Positions 46,431 through 60,435 of a stretch of DNA of 64,000 nt are shown here, one piece after another. Origin of the DNA: Mya arenaria (Eukaryota; Mollusca; Bivalvia; Myida; Myidae); the NCBI RefSeq assembly GCF_026914265.1, contig NC_069135.1:3861001-3925000 (forward strand). Reading direction: 5' to 3'. The notes beneath the pieces are model-generated. The model worked only from the letters and a program-made list of their open reading frames with translations, was not told where the DNA came from and ran no database searches. The first letter of the stretch is position 1. Each line of letters opens with the position of its first letter. The position numbers and the translations under genes were made by a program.

Positions 46431-49400
46431 TATGTATGTTCTGTTATTCAAGTCGTAAAATATCTCATTGAGCGAATGTTTCTTGTCATCATATACCCGA
46501 CATTAAATACAAAATCTTGTCAAAATAAGCCCCTTCCTATTTTCAAGACAGTTTTAATTATTTTGAAGTGGATTCCATCTTCTTTATCAATATGCCCATC
46601 AACATTTATGTTTGTCAATCATGGTACTGAATGATATAAAATCTATTGGATGAAAGGGAGCCGATGATTCTGCCACAATAAAAGAGGATGTTAGACACAT
46701 TTCACAATTGTTTCAGACGCAGATCCATTGAAAGTGATATTGTCACAATTATATCGTATCGTATGCAAATGACAAATATAACTTATGTATAAACGATACC
46801 AAACACCCGATTTACTAACATAGAACGAAAAACTAAATATAATTTTAAATGCTTAAACGTACACTTCTTTCTTGTGCACGTATATCAAGCATGGCCCTGA
46901 TTGTGGAGGCCATCGTTCCAAGTAACATAACATCTTTGACAAATGTAGTATATGCATTTCTTTAATTTGATCCAAAAATAATGTCTCCAAATACTTGTTA
47001 GGGGACACTTTGCACTTGACCCCCGCTCCTTGCAACCCCTCCATTTCAAAATAAGTTTGTACCGTAACGATGCAGCGGAATAAAATCCATGCATGTTTGT
47101 AGTGCTTTCATTCGCACGTAAATGTGTAGACATGGCTGTAATATAAGTTTGTAATATAAAGAACATTTTTGTGATGTTCATCAAAGCTACCATATGCGAG
47201 CTATATATTTATTTGCACTATTATTGTATGAGAAAGTTTTTATGATTTTCATTTTTCATGTTTGGACCACACGGTACTCCATGCCGAAAGGAAATACTGT
47301 TGACTGCCCCTGAACACTTGAACTAAATAGTGTCCCTCATAGGCGGCACAACGTAATCTGGCACAGGTGCCGTAAAGTGTTTAGCTTGTTATAGTCAGCA
47401 TGGTTGCCGCCCGGTGGCTGAAGTCCTACATAGACTTGTTAATGCGTATCTAATCGCACACTCTTTAATACAACCGTATCTACTTTCCTTAACTAAATTG
47501 CGGTTTATCATTGTAATAGATGCAATGAAGCTTATGCCGATGTCGACTAATTTCATTCAGGTTTTTACTACAGATGTTTTTATATGACTGTATTCATAGA
47601 TCCGGAAAGTTGATCAAAAAGCCATACCTACCCAATTTAAATTTCCGTTTCATAATTTAAAGTAATCTGCTTTGATAAGTTACATTCAATCAAAGTTTGA
47701 TAGACGTTTGAAAGATTTACTAGGTCTTGTTGGTGGTAAATAGAAGTTGAAAAATTGTTTTATTCAGTACAGGAATGGCAGATTAAAGAAATGTGTCCTT
47801 AAATTTCCTTTGGAGTTAAACATATAAATGCATAACTGTGGTGAAAAGCAACCACTTATTAAGACCTTTGTTTGATGTTAAATGATGCACATGTACTTCT
47901 ATATATTTATTATCCATGTTTTAGATACAACGAAATCAGTAGATTTACCACAGTTAGACGTCCACTTGCCTTTTATTACTTATTTTAGACAACGCCCTAG
48001 TAAATGAAGTTAAGAATGTCCGTTTATTTAAATCAAAAGTTGTTTTATTAAAAGTCATTTCATGAGTAGCATATGATGAATACAAATGATTTTACAACAC
48101 AAGATTTAATCCCCGAGCAATATGATTTACTTTTTTTGTAGTCCGGGAAATTAAAAAACCCATATTGAAGTCCTATACATGTTGTGAGAGTTAAACATTT
48201 AAAATTGGCGCCAAATCACATACAATCAATTGGCGCCAGATTCAATAGAGTGAAGATGATCATTGTTTCATAATTATTTACAATCAACGAGTGCAAATAC
48301 ATTCTATATATGTAAAACATGGTAAAGCCGATTTGCTATATACAACTGCATATATATTTATGTCACAATAATCGCTTTAATATCTGCGTCATCGTTAATA
48401 CATAATGCGAAATTCGCAAGCACTGTCTAGTTTTTTGTTATCTAAATGTAATACAAAGCAAAGAAAAGAGCTGTTACGAAACAAAACCTTGTGTAAATAA
48501 TTATCAACCTATATTTATTCTCTTTTTTGTAATTTTAAAACTCGGTATGCCAGTTCAATGCATCTTATTCATCGCTGTAAAACGGAATAAAATAAATCCA
48601 TTAAAATTTCAATCAAGATTATATATCATGTAGCAAATGTCAACAGCGTCTTTCACTCCGGCAATTAACACCAGTCAGACAGATAGAACGACTTGATTCT
48701 GGTTTGATTAAGCCAATTTACAAAGGGTTTCTTTTAAAATAACCAATATTTTGTATATGAAATGGGGCGTAACTTGTTTTGTAAGTTTTTTTTATTTCAT
48801 TAAAATGTTCAATGTGATAGTTTAAATAATAATGGACATCGGAAAGAACGACTACAATTTTTACTTAAACTCAAAGAAAAGACCAGGGTTGAAAGACTTT
48901 TAAGTGTTGTACACGTGCTAACAAACCATTTGCAACCTCAGACTAAAGATAATTTCAATATGAGTTATTTTCCATAAAAGTAGAAATTATTAAAAAAAAG
49001 AGCTTTGCACATTGTAAAAGCGGGCAAACTCAACATGAATTTGTTGCAATTGAAATCGATAGATTTTATACATATTCTGATTGTTGTCATAAACAATGTT
49101 CAATTCAATACATTAACGTAATAAATTATGCTTTGAGGTTTGTTTTTTCTACTTAATATGTACTTCAATTTATCAAATGTGTTCAAATGACAGGTTATTA
49201 CGGTGATTAACGTCCAATTACCAGCCACATGTCGAGCACATGTTGAGGGGAGGGATCAAAGACGAGATAATCCGAGCCCAGGTGTGTGAGGACTTGCCAT
49301 GTAGGTAGACAGCCTGCATGATTCATACACAATGTAGTGACAGATGAATATATGATTGAATGAACGTTGTAAAACATTTATGATCGTTCTAGACATTTTA

Positions 49401-49627
49401 TAATCACTAAATCATGTTTAAAAAGTCTGCAACATATAAATTTCTAACACCTGAGGTCACAATATATTGCAAACTTGCTGTTCACTTTTAATTTTTACAG
49501 CCGTTCAGATAGGAACAGCGTTTCAAGTACTGGCATATTGTATGTCAAATAACTTTTGCTAAGAAAATTATGACTGTATCGCATGCATTTTCAGGTCTTG
49601 CATTTTGCTATAACATAAACTATCTAG
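46431..49627. other. Intergenic stretch without recognisable genes
   Basis: Only a pair of TTGGCGCC sites at 48205-48240 stands out. Confidence 0.4.
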
Positions 49628-49868
49628 GTAAACCAAAGAGCCTGACTGTCGTCATCTACAATGAAATGATGTGTTTGAGGGATGGGCTACTGTCGGGTTC
49701 TTCGCTATGTTAGATAGTTCCATGGTTACGCAGCGGACATGTCTGACGGTAAACCAAAGAGACCGACTGTCGTCATCTCCTATGAAATGACGTGTTTGAG
49801 GGATGGGCTAGTGTCGGGTTCCTCGCCTTGTTAGATAGCTTCATGTTACGCAGCAGAAATGTCTGACG
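49628..49868. repeat. Tandem duplication of a ~121-bp unit
   Basis: 49628-49748 and 49749-49868 both run from GTAAACCAAAGAG to ATGTCTGACG and share GACTGTCGTCATCT and GTGTTTGAGGGATGGGCTA. Confidence 0.85.
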
Positions 49869-50249
49869 GTAAGGCCACACTGCAGAGCCATCCAACGCTA
49901 TATCAAGCGATACCACGTTGAAAGGTTTGTGCTCCAAGATCCTGGAGAAACTGAAGCATAACAAATATGACCTAAGCATCACCTTAGGGTACATACTAGG
50001 ATCAATTTAGGATAGAAATGCTATCTCGGAATGTAGCAACATTAGTAAAATGTATGAAACATTATACTGATGTAACCAGACATTAAGCAAAAACAGGTTT
50101 ACTAAAATATTAGAAATATCATTCTATGTTCAAAAGATACAAAAATGACTAGGAAGCTATAATAAATAATGTAAATGGCAATATTAAAAGAGGTGGTATA
50201 AACTAAAAACATACCTACACACTAAAAGTTATTAACCTTGGTATTTTCT

Positions 50250-50400
50250 TTGAGTTTGAGGTCAACTTTATGTAAAATTAGATGTGGAGTTGCACCTCTA
50301 CGGCAAACAAAGAAGTGTAATTGAAGATAAAAGCCATGCATTATTCTCTTGTACTTAGTATAATAATATTAGAGATAGCCTCTATGGAAAAAGGTATGAT
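50250..50400 (+). pseudogene. LINE C-terminal tail fragment
   Basis: A broken frame reads LRSTLCKIRCGVAPLRQTKK, resembling the C-G-V-A-P-L-R segment before the zinc-ribbon tail of LINE proteins. Confidence 0.4.
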
Positions 50401-50906
50401 TCTTAATCCAAATTCCAAGTCAAGAATAATCGCCATTACCTGTTTCCTTATCCTGAAAAAGAGATAATTATTTTGTGTAAATAAAGTAAGTTTTTAGGTG
50501 TAACATACATGTAAACCTTTTAAATTGCTGATGTTTTCTTTTGTGTAAAGTGACGTCAATATTTTATATAATGGTTATATATGTTTGTTATAATCTATTA
50601 ATTACCAATATGATTGGTGTTAATCTTTTAGACCATTTTACGCGAACATATGTAGTGCATCTTAGAAATTGCATACGGTTTATAGACATAAGTTTTATAT
50701 CTTAATTCAAATTTATTCATGATATGAGTGTGTTACGATTAGCGACCATACATACATTACTTTTTATTGTGTATCTTTGATTGATGATTTGTTGTAGTTT
50801 TCAAGCCCCTTATAATTCCTAAATGGACATGTACTTGTACAAACCTTTGTAAATATATTAATGTATATATTGTATGTATGCACATGGATGATAATTTAAT
50901 AAAGTA

Positions 50907-51364
50907 TAAAATCCTACATGTTGTAAGCTTTTGTGTACAGTGCTGCGCACTGACGTGCGTACCTTTGAAATCCTACTTTTTGTACGTTTTTGAGTACAGT
51001 GTTGCGAAGTGGTGTAGCTTTAAAATCCTACTTTTTAAACGTTTTTGCGTACTGTGTTGAGAAGTGGCGTAGCTTTAAAATCGTACTTTTTGAACGTTTT
51101 CGCGTACAGTGTTGCGAAGTGGCGTAGCTTTAAAATTCTACTTTTTGAACGTTTTTGCGTACAGTGTTGCGAAGTGGCGTGGCTTTAAAATCCTACTTTT
51201 TGTACGTTTCTGCGTACAGTGTTGCGCAGTGGCGTAGCTTTAAAATCCTACCTGTAGACGTTTGCGTACAGTGTTGCGCACTAACTGGGTTTAGCTTTAA
51301 AATCCTACCTGTTCTAGGCTTTTGCTTACAGTGTTGCGCACTAGTGTAGGGTAGCTTTAAAAAC
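50907..51364. repeat. 55-bp tandem repeat array
   Basis: About eight units of CTTTAAAATCCTACTTTTTG, AACGTTTTTGCGTACAGTG and TTGCGAAGTGGCGTAG; outer units are more diverged. Confidence 0.92.
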
Positions 51365-52265
51365 TCCTTGCTTACTGCATATTAAGAACGGGGTTTCATC
51401 TTTAAAAGTCGACGTGTTAAGTTGTATGTGCGCATTAGAAATACTTCCTAAGATTACTATAATTATTTTTGTTTGTACTCTGTTAAAGTAACCAATTCAA
51501 ATCAGTTCCCATATTTTCACAATTTCATTGACATTTTGCAGTTGTATATGGATATGTAACTTTAACTTTTTACTGTATTATTTTTATCAAGCCAGTAAAT
51601 CTATTATACGTCAGTTTTCAATGCATTTAATTGTGAAAATTACCAAATTGGATAATAAATGTGTCAAGGACGAGAAAATTTAATAAATTGAAATAAATCG
51701 TGTGGTTATGAATATTATATAAAAACAACAATGCTTCATTGACCTTTTCTCAATGTGATTATTTGAGGAGTTAAATGTCCATGACGCATATAATCAATCA
51801 ACACTTCATCTGTGGTCGAAATAAAGTCTGGTAAGTCTACTGGCCTTGATTAGGCCTCAAATGAATCTATTAGATGCAAAAACATATACGTATAAGTTTT
51901 AATACATTAATATGTGTAACTCATTTGACTTTAATGATCAAAACAAAAAAAAGCATATGATTTGTGAACAGATAAAAAATGTTTACGGTTATAAATTAGG
52001 TTTTCAATTTATGGCTATATGGCCACAAATTCCCCCAGTTAAAACGCCAAAATATCGCTACTATTATTTTTTTTTTCAGAGCAAATATATATATATAACA
52101 ATCATATTGTGAAATGCACGAGACAGTATTTTCACAAATTTTGCGTAGCAATAATTTTGATACCACTATATGCCTTAAATACTGAGTGGTTAAAATTTAA
52201 CATGAATTTGATAATTATTTTGATGTGCTTGCATTATACCATATAAAAAACTAGTTATTCTTAGT
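51365..52265. other. AT-rich intergenic stretch
   Basis: No supported feature. Confidence 0.4.
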
Positions 52266-52790
52266 ATGTGTAACAACCATATTCCTTAACAGTTCAGAAG
52301 CTAAGACGCGCAAACATAGAATGTTATGATACAGTTTGTAAAGTTTGTAATTCTAGAGAAATTGGGGACGAATTTCAACATTATATCTAATGTTCTTATT
52401 TTAATCATTGGCGCAAAACAATGATTCCTAAAATATATCGTAGAAACATCGTTCCAGTCTCTTTTCCAACTTACCATTTTACTGTTAAAGTGTATACCAT
52501 TATCATTTAAGTTATACTCTTAAATGAAATAACCATTTTACAGTGTTATGTCAACTAGTGGAACCGTGCGCGTCTGGACTATCCGTACAGCCGGAAAAAA
52601 TACTTGATGTTATCACTGTTTTCAGTGCTTTAATCCGTCTTGCTTTTTGGAATTGTATGCATGAATATAATAAGGAACGGCTTTCGTAAATATTTGTTCC
52701 AATTTCTGTATATATTTTAAATTATATGCTTTTATTTCCAGGTCACAAACTCATTGTTATTTTTGATATGGTATGCATGTTTGTTATTCA
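52266..52790 (+). pseudogene. LINE 3' fragment with zinc-ribbon-like tail
   Basis: The frame reads YDTVCKVCNSREIGDEFQHY, then a stop, CSYFNHWRKTMIPK and VSFPTYHFTVK, the C-x2-C…H tail of a non-LTR element. Its 3' sequence matches 46300-46430. Confidence 0.55.
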
Positions 52791-53271
52791 TGTAGTAGTG
52801 GTAGATGACACTGTTGTTGTTGTTGTTGTTGTGAATTGTGTTGGCACAGACAGATGTACCTGAAAAAGTCTTTCCAACGCATTCAACGGCTAAATTTTGC
52901 GCAAGCAGTCAATACCGCAGTGCCAGCAGAGCTTTGGTTTAAAGATAGTTTTGTTCGGAGCTTGCCTGATATAGTCGAGCATTAACAATAGTGTAACAAT
53001 TCACCCTCGGGGACACAATCCGACCAAGATAAATATAGAGAAAATTATAGTTTTAAGAATTGGTGTTGTTGTTTTTGTTGTTGTTGTAAGAATATGTTTT
53101 ATCGTGTTTTTTTTATAATCGTAGTTTTAAGAATATGTGTTGTTGTTGCATGTTTGTTTAAATGGAATGGCGTAACTTTGATTATACGATAATATAAAGT
53201 AAAAAAAAATCGTTTGGCCAAATAACTCATTACATTAATTATTTCGCTTTCAAATAAGAACGTATAGTTTT

Positions 53272-53503
53272 ATATTGTTTTGTACATGTCAGTCGGTCGT
53301 ATATTGTTCTGTACATGTCATTCGGTCGTATATTGTTTTGTACATGTCAGTCGGTCGTATATTGTTCTGTACATGTTAGTCGGTCGTATATTGTTTTGTA
53401 CATGTCATTCGGTCGTATATTGTTTTGTACATGTCAGTCGGTCGTATATTGTTTTGTACATGTCAGTCGGTCGTATATTGTTTTGTACATGTCAGTCGGT
53501 CGG
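53272..53503. repeat. 29-bp tandem repeat array
   Basis: Eight units of TATTGTTTTGTACATGTCAG plus TCGGTCGTA, with TTCGG and TTAG variants. No stop codon occurs in two plus-strand frames, so spurious open frames arise. Confidence 0.93.
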
Positions 53504-54229
53504 TAGGTCTTCACGTCGATCGGTCAGTCGATTAACCAAGGCTTCTCAAATAACTAACTAAAGAACACATCGGCTTATGATGCTCACACTTGGCATGGTT
53601 TTGGGTCACTAGGTCAAATGTCAATGTCACAGCGAACGTTTACAGTAAAAATGATGATGATAACTAGTGAATGCTTGGGTCGTGAGTATTCAAATTTGCT
53701 TGGGAGGTTGGTTATAACCATCACATGGCCACTTACTGCAACACAGACTTATAATGTGAGATGATTTATGCCGGTCATTCAATGGACAATCGCAATCATT
53801 CGTATGGTCCTGACAAAGTGGCGCCTCGTGGGGCATATTGTTTGCCAAACACCCGTTTTTGTTACTAAATATACGTGCACTTCGTTTTTAAAGTGGTTAG
53901 AGTGCAGGGTCCATGATTACGAACAGTCTTAAGGCCAAGTTTAGACCAAAAGACTGGACAAAAATGATATTTTTTTCCATTCCATTTATTAAAATATTTA
54001 GAAAACATAGAGTATAATAGTTTGAATAGATTATTAGAATTCAGCGAACATTCGCAGTTTTGCCTCTCGAGTTTGGACTCCAGAATTGAGACTGTTGATA
54101 ATCAAAGCCTAATGTTTCGTTTACAAGTCTGAACTTCCAAAAACAGAAGTTTGTTAATTCTTGTACGAAGGCGTTCAAGTACTTCGAGTAATTGAGGCCT
54201 ATTCGGACACTGGTCTTGTACGATTCCTC
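53504..54229. other. Intergenic stretch without recognisable genes
   Basis: No supported feature. Confidence 0.4.
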
Positions 54230-54272
54230 ACACGCACACGCACACACGCACGCACGCACGCACGCACGCACA
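54230..54272. repeat. CACG/CA microsatellite
   Basis: ACACGCACACGCACACACG followed by a run of ACGC units. Confidence 0.85.
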
Positions 54273-55354
54273 AAGGCGTTATTTAGAACACACTTGCAAA
54301 TCAAATTAGATTTTTAGAACCAATGAAACTCATATGTTCTTGCCATATTCTCTTTTTTTTTAAATCACAGACAAGTGGTCAGTTCCAGTTGTCGAGGCAA
54401 TTTATCAATCATGTTCTCCGGCGCCATTACCGCATACAACGGCGCCGCCACCACCACAACCTCCACTCTTATTTCTTTATATTATTACATATTTATTATC
54501 AAATATATGAAACAGAAATGTCATCGACAAAATCTGTGAAGAATATGATTCTCTTGTTTACCACTGTTCTGGTAAATCATATATGTAACAGCTTAAAAGT
54601 TAAATCTGTGAATAATAGGATCCTATTTTCCCCTGACCTAGTCAGATAATCAGTACAGACACATATGCCGACGCTATTTTACTGGTACTTACGTGGTAGA
54701 TAACCCTAGTCAATGTCGAATTGGAAAAAAAACACCAAAAACTGCGAATAATACATGTGTCATAAGCAATATGATACATCAGTACGTAAGATTCAACGCG
54801 TTGTTCACAATATCAATTTTAGTTTTTGACAAATTTCTTTTGTTCCTTGCGATTGTATCATCAGGTGTCAAAACCCATCATGCAGGCAAAACACCAATAC
54901 TGCTGTAATTATGTATGCTTCAGCTATAGTTAAACAATCAGTTTTTCCTACTGTATACAATACATGGCCGGGTAATACATTGTTAATGACATACTAGTTG
55001 TTTTTTCAATATCTTTTGTTTATATTTACTATGGTGGATGTCATGTCATCCATGCGTCTGACCACGCCCTAGCAATCCCACTTGTTTGCACAAGCTACGA
55101 TGCGCTTGGTTAATTCAATCTCAGCTCGGTCTCTCTGGATGGCGTAGGATTCTCATTTTGCCGGTTTTTATCCACCCAGATATGATCTCTCGGAAAAAAA
55201 CTACATGAGTATAATACTTTTATAATACTTTTATGACATTTTGAATAAACGCCTTTTTTTCATTTGATCTATGTGTTTGTTTTTCCCTTCATCTATACTA
55301 GTTCGCCTCAGACTGATTTCGTTCAACCTATATTTGGTCAATATATAAATGGTA
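54273..55354. other. Intergenic stretch without recognisable genes
   Basis: Short frames only. Confidence 0.4.
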
Positions 55355-57035
55355 GTTGGTTATTCGAATATCCAACGCTAGTTGCTAGTTGAGCATTCGA
55401 AAAATCAATTACACAGTAGTTAGATGTTGATGTTGATTTTAAACTACTCGACCATTTCAAGCTTGCGAGTATCCAACTATCAACTAGTTGGGGATTCGGA
55501 CTTTGCCTTGTTTTATGGTTCAAAAGGTACATATGTGAAGAAATCACACACAGAATGCATTTTTATGACTATACACAGATGTATCTTCGTGAGAAACTAT
55601 GTTCTATTTGAATATTTTGTTTTGCATTCGACAGTTAAATATTCGAGCATTGTCACTTGGTTATACGCGAATATCCAACTACCAACCAGTTGGGGATTCA
55701 GAATGGTAATACGCGAATATCCAGCTACCAACCAGCTGGGGATTCAGAATGGTAATACGCGAATATCCAACTACCAACCAGTTGGGGATTCAGAATGGTA
55801 ATACGCGAATATCCAGCTACCAACCAGTATGGGATTCAGAATGGTAATACGCGAATATCCAGCTACCAACCAGTTGGGGATTCAGAATGGTAATACGCGA
55901 ATATCCAACTACCAACCAGTTGGGGATTCAGAATGGTAATACGCGAATATCCAGCTACCAACCAGTTGGGGATTCAGAATGGTAATACGCGAATATCCAA
56001 CTACCAACCAGTTGGGGATTCAGAATGGTAATACGCGAATATCCAACTACCAACCAGTTGGGGATTCAGAATGGTAATACGCGAATATCCAACTACCAAC
56101 CAGTATGGGATTCAGAATGGTAATACGCGAATATCCAGCTACCAACCAGTTGGGGATTCAGAATGGTAATACGCGAATATCCAACTACCAACCAGTTGGG
56201 GATTCAGAATGGTAATACGCGAATATCCAACTACCAACCAGCTGGGGATTCAGAATGGTAATACGCGAATATCCAACTACCAACCAGTATGGGATTCAGA
56301 ATGGTAATACGCGAATATCCAGCTTCCAACCAGTTAAGGATTCAGAATGGTAATACGCGAATATCCAACTATCAACCAGTATGGGATTCAGAATGGTAAT
56401 ACGCGAATATCCAACTACCAACCAGTATGGGATTCAGAATGGTAATACGCGAATATCCAACTATCAACCAGTATGGGATTCAGAATGATAATACGCGAAT
56501 ATCCAGCTATCAACCAGTATGGGATTCAGAATGGTAATACGCGAATATCCAACTATCAACCAGTATGGGATTCAGAATGGTAATACGCGAATATCCAACT
56601 ACCAACCAGCTGGGGATTCAGAATGATAATACGCGAATATCCAACTATCAACCAGTATGGGATTCAGAATGGTAATACGCGAATATCCAACTATCAACCA
56701 GTATGGGATTCAGAATGATAATACGCGAATATCCAACTATCAACCAGTATGGGATTCAGAATGATAATACGCGAATATCCAACTATCAACCAGTATGGGA
56801 TTCAGAATGGTAATACGCGAATATCCAACTATCAACCAGTATGGGATTCAGAATGGTAATACGCGAATATCCAACTACCAACCAGCTGGGGATTCAGAAT
56901 GATAATACGCGAATATCCAGCTACCAACCAGTTGGGGATTCAGAATGGTAATACGCGAATATCCAACTACCAACCAGTTGGGAATTCAGAATGGTAATAC
57001 GCGAATATCCAGCTACCAACCAGTTAAGGATTCAG
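55355..57035. repeat. 46-bp hairpin-forming tandem repeat array
   Basis: The main array (55664-57035) has about 29 units of AATATCCAACTACCAACCAG, TTGGGGATTCAGAATGG and TAATACGCG. Each unit carries a small inverted repeat, CCAACT/AGTTGG or CCAGCT/AGCTGG. Diverged relatives sit at 55355-55500, one in opposite orientation. Variant CAGTATGGG units dominate 56340-56880. Confidence 0.95.
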
Positions 57036-57110
57036 AATTTGTCTATTATACATTTGTATACTCCAAATGTATTTTTATTGGTTATTTTCCACTTGAGGCC
57101 TGGTCACAGT

Positions 57111-57352
57111 TTCTCGAAACTTCTTAAGTCCCTTATAACAGGATTACGCTTATCCCATAATTTTCTTTGTCTTTAATTCGCGTAATATCAACTTCAATAA
57201 GAGATATTAAACTTTAAATGGGAATTACCGATATGGTTATCACAATAAACCATATTTTGCTTTCCAAAATCACATTTAAGTATTTTTTTTGTCTAATTGA
57301 AATTTTCTTCTTAAGTCTATTAACCTTAAGAAGTTTCGAGAAATCGGGACCA
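57111..57352. mobile_element. MITE-like element
   Basis: Terminal inverted repeats of about 28 bp: TGGTCACAGTTTCTCGAAAC…TTCTTAAG and, inverted, TGGTCCCGATTTCTCGAAAC…TTCTTAAG. The 242-bp interior is AT-rich and noncoding. I recall the CTCGAAACTTCTTAAG end from other mollusc sequences. No clear target duplication. Confidence 0.65.
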
Positions 57353-60300
57353 CTACTACGCTCAGTCCTGCGGTATATCATCAAACCTTAACGTAAAGTG
57401 TGCGTATGCTTTGATTTCCTTGATCTGGTTTGACGGATGCGTGTCTGTAAGCCAGCGTGTGAATGCTGAGATATTATGATGACTGTATGCCATCTGTCCA
57501 GGCTCCAACACGTGATTCATTTTCTTTCTCACATTTAACTGTATTTAAGACACGTATCTTGTAATTCAATGATAAATTAATTACAATTTTAATGGCAAAA
57601 TGCATTATTTTGATGTATTATACAGATATGTTTTATTGCTATCCTTATATTAGTCACTAAAGATATAATTATTATTAATTAATACAACTTAATCGTTAAA
57701 ATGACATGTTCCCGTCAAACACTGAAAAACTGTCGTTGTAATGCATGGCTATGATTAAACAGTTTTAAATGTAAATTCACAATTTACAATTGTCATATCG
57801 TTTAGTCAAACGAATAGTAATTAGGGAAGTGGATTTTTTTTTATTATATTTTCATCATTTTATATTTTTGAATTTAATCCTGAAACAAAACGTAACTGTT
57901 ACGAATTATATTCCCGAAATAGATTCCGGGAAAGTTCATCGTTAATGTACAGGCCATTGGGAAGTTCATATCACCAGTCTCATTTCGCCATCACATGCAA
58001 GACAATTACAACTAAAATAGAGCGTATAGTAGAGAACAGTAAGTATACAATGAACCGCAGATACTGGTCAATTATAACTTTAGCGGCACTGTGACATTGC
58101 TTGACGGTGAGACAATGGATTTAGTTTTTGCTCTATCAGGGCACCGCAGACACGGGTCAATTATAACGTTAGCGACATTGCAGCTTTGCTATTACGCGTG
58201 TCAAAGTATTCAGACAACACAGGGTTAAGCAAACACCAAAACCAGGGGCACGACACTAGAGGACACAACACAGGGTTAAGGCCAAACGAAAATCACACAA
58301 AAGAAAAACATTACAAGAACACACACTTAATGTTTTAAACACATATAGCATACGGATTTTCATTTGTCACATGTTGCGTATTTTAACTTTTCCAGGAACG
58401 AAACTGTTTGAAATACTCATACAAAGCGGACAAATGACAGAGTACACATCATTGTAAGCGCCATTTCTGAATCATTCGCTATGACCGATATACCATCTTA
58501 TTATTTATGCGAACTATATGCATAATAATGAAATTAATTTTAATTTCTTTAGCCAAAATAGGTTAAAATGAATCAGCTACTGTGAGCTTCTGTGTAGCGG
58601 GCCCGTCCAAGCGATGATTGCGGTCCCGCAACTTGCGTGTGGTGCACTTCAAAGGAAAATTCCGGTGGCGACGAAGGATTGCCGACACAGACATTCTCTA
58701 ATTACCGTCGGCATAAAAGGCATAAATAACTAGAACAAAACTCTGGTGAAATATATGAACATATAAACTACAATTACTGTCAATATCCAGATTATATCAA
58801 TGTAAGAACTGTTAGATCGAGATCGCAAATGTTTCTATTTTCTTTGCTTTTGATTTACAGCGAACAATTACGGTTTGCAAGGTTGAAGATTGGGAGGGGT
58901 AAAGAGCTGGCGTCGCTTGTGTCCCGTTCGAATAACAAAGAACCTATGTTGTTGTTTTATAACATATGAAATATGAATATCATTGTCGCCACATTTATGT
59001 TTAAATTGAGCATGGCAAATTATTATTCAAACCACAGGAAGTTTATGTGTACAAATGAATTTCTATTCTAACAATTTTATGTTTTTTTGGTGAATATATG
59101 CACAATTATACTCAATAGATTTCCCAGTACAATTACCTTTCTTGGAATGGCAACCATAAAATAATGGTTTGACTTGTTTTACGATCAGCTATTAAATAAA
59201 GCTGTTTACTTTTACTTGAAACATAACAAGAGAGTGTCAAATGCGATGTTAAATTGTCATTAGAGATAAGAAAAGTGCTAATCAGACGTTTAATTGTCAA
59301 ATAACTTTAATAAGAACCATTTTCTTTGCATAGTTTCCTATACATTAAGTTTTGTATACTGAAGTACTGTGTGATTAAACTTAATTTTCCTAGACGGGTG
59401 ATAATTACATTCCAAATTTAAGGTTAGTAAATTAACATTTGACAAGTATTGTGGTAAAACGGAACAATAAAAATCACACAACAATGTTGATGGTTTCTTC
59501 GTCAATATTTAGTTATTATTTTGTCATAAAAGGTCGTTGTTCTCGCGTTTAGCGCTTCTCGTGGTTTTTGAATAATATGTCATATTGACCTAACCGAAAC
59601 ATATATGTTGTATACTGAATACAACTTCTTCTCATGGTATCAACGTTTTATTTTTACGAAAGGAAGAAATCGCGGTACCTTTTACCTATAATGCAAACAA
59701 AGTAAAAAGTGTCGTAAGTGAAAGAAACCATTTTTCAAATACCCCCCCCCGTATTTTTTTTATTATTCCAACAATATCAGAGCAAAGGCATGTTTTAAAA
59801 ATCTAAAATCATTGTCTAAAAAAATAATCTAAGAACCCTTCTACCTTATAAGGTACATCTTTAAACAATTTTTAACGCCGAAAATTAATGCTGAAGTTAG
59901 AACAAGATACGGGTAAAAACTAATGTTCTTTGCCGGTAAACATAAAAATGGTAAAATTGCTTTGACATCATGTCTCATCCTATGTCGATTTGTAAATAAA
60001 CTGTGAAAATGTTTTTGTTTCAAGCAAGAACATTGACATTTTGAAGTGAGGATAGGAAATATCTCCAACAGAACATGTAACATGTACTTTTAAATATACG
60101 TGATCTGAAAGCAACACTTTGCATTAAGAAGATATTTAATACATGTTTACCAAGCCTACATTTTGTAACTGCATAGCCATGATGTTATATTACATATGTA
60201 ACATCTAGTGTTTTCACTCAAACCTTTTAATCAGTATTACATGTTAGGGATGAGGTGGGCTAACATTGAATTTGCACACAAACATATTTTGTAAAAAGCA

Positions 60301-60430
60301 ATCCAATTAGTAAATTTAAACAGTGCCACCCACTTCAGCTTAAATTCCACCTATGTATTTAAATACTTCTTCGCCGTAAGGACACCAGTTAGATACTATC
60401 AGCATCATGTTGGGTAGTATGTTATGGTTA
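57353..60430. other. Intergenic stretch without recognisable genes
   Basis: A pair of similar blocks (ACCGCAGA…GGTCAATTATAAC) occurs at 58053-58120 and 58142-58200. Otherwise nothing supported. Confidence 0.4.
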
Positions 60431-60435
60431 AATGA

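Noticed and set aside
53280..53561. 93-codon repetitive frame with LFCTCHSVVYCF units
   Set aside because: Translation of the 29-bp array.
55664..57035. CRISPR-like regular spacing
   Set aside because: Units are contiguous with no unique spacers, and the DNA is eukaryotic.
55424..57176. Frames within the 46-bp array
   Set aside because: They arise from stop-free phases of the repeat; the sequence is not protein-like.
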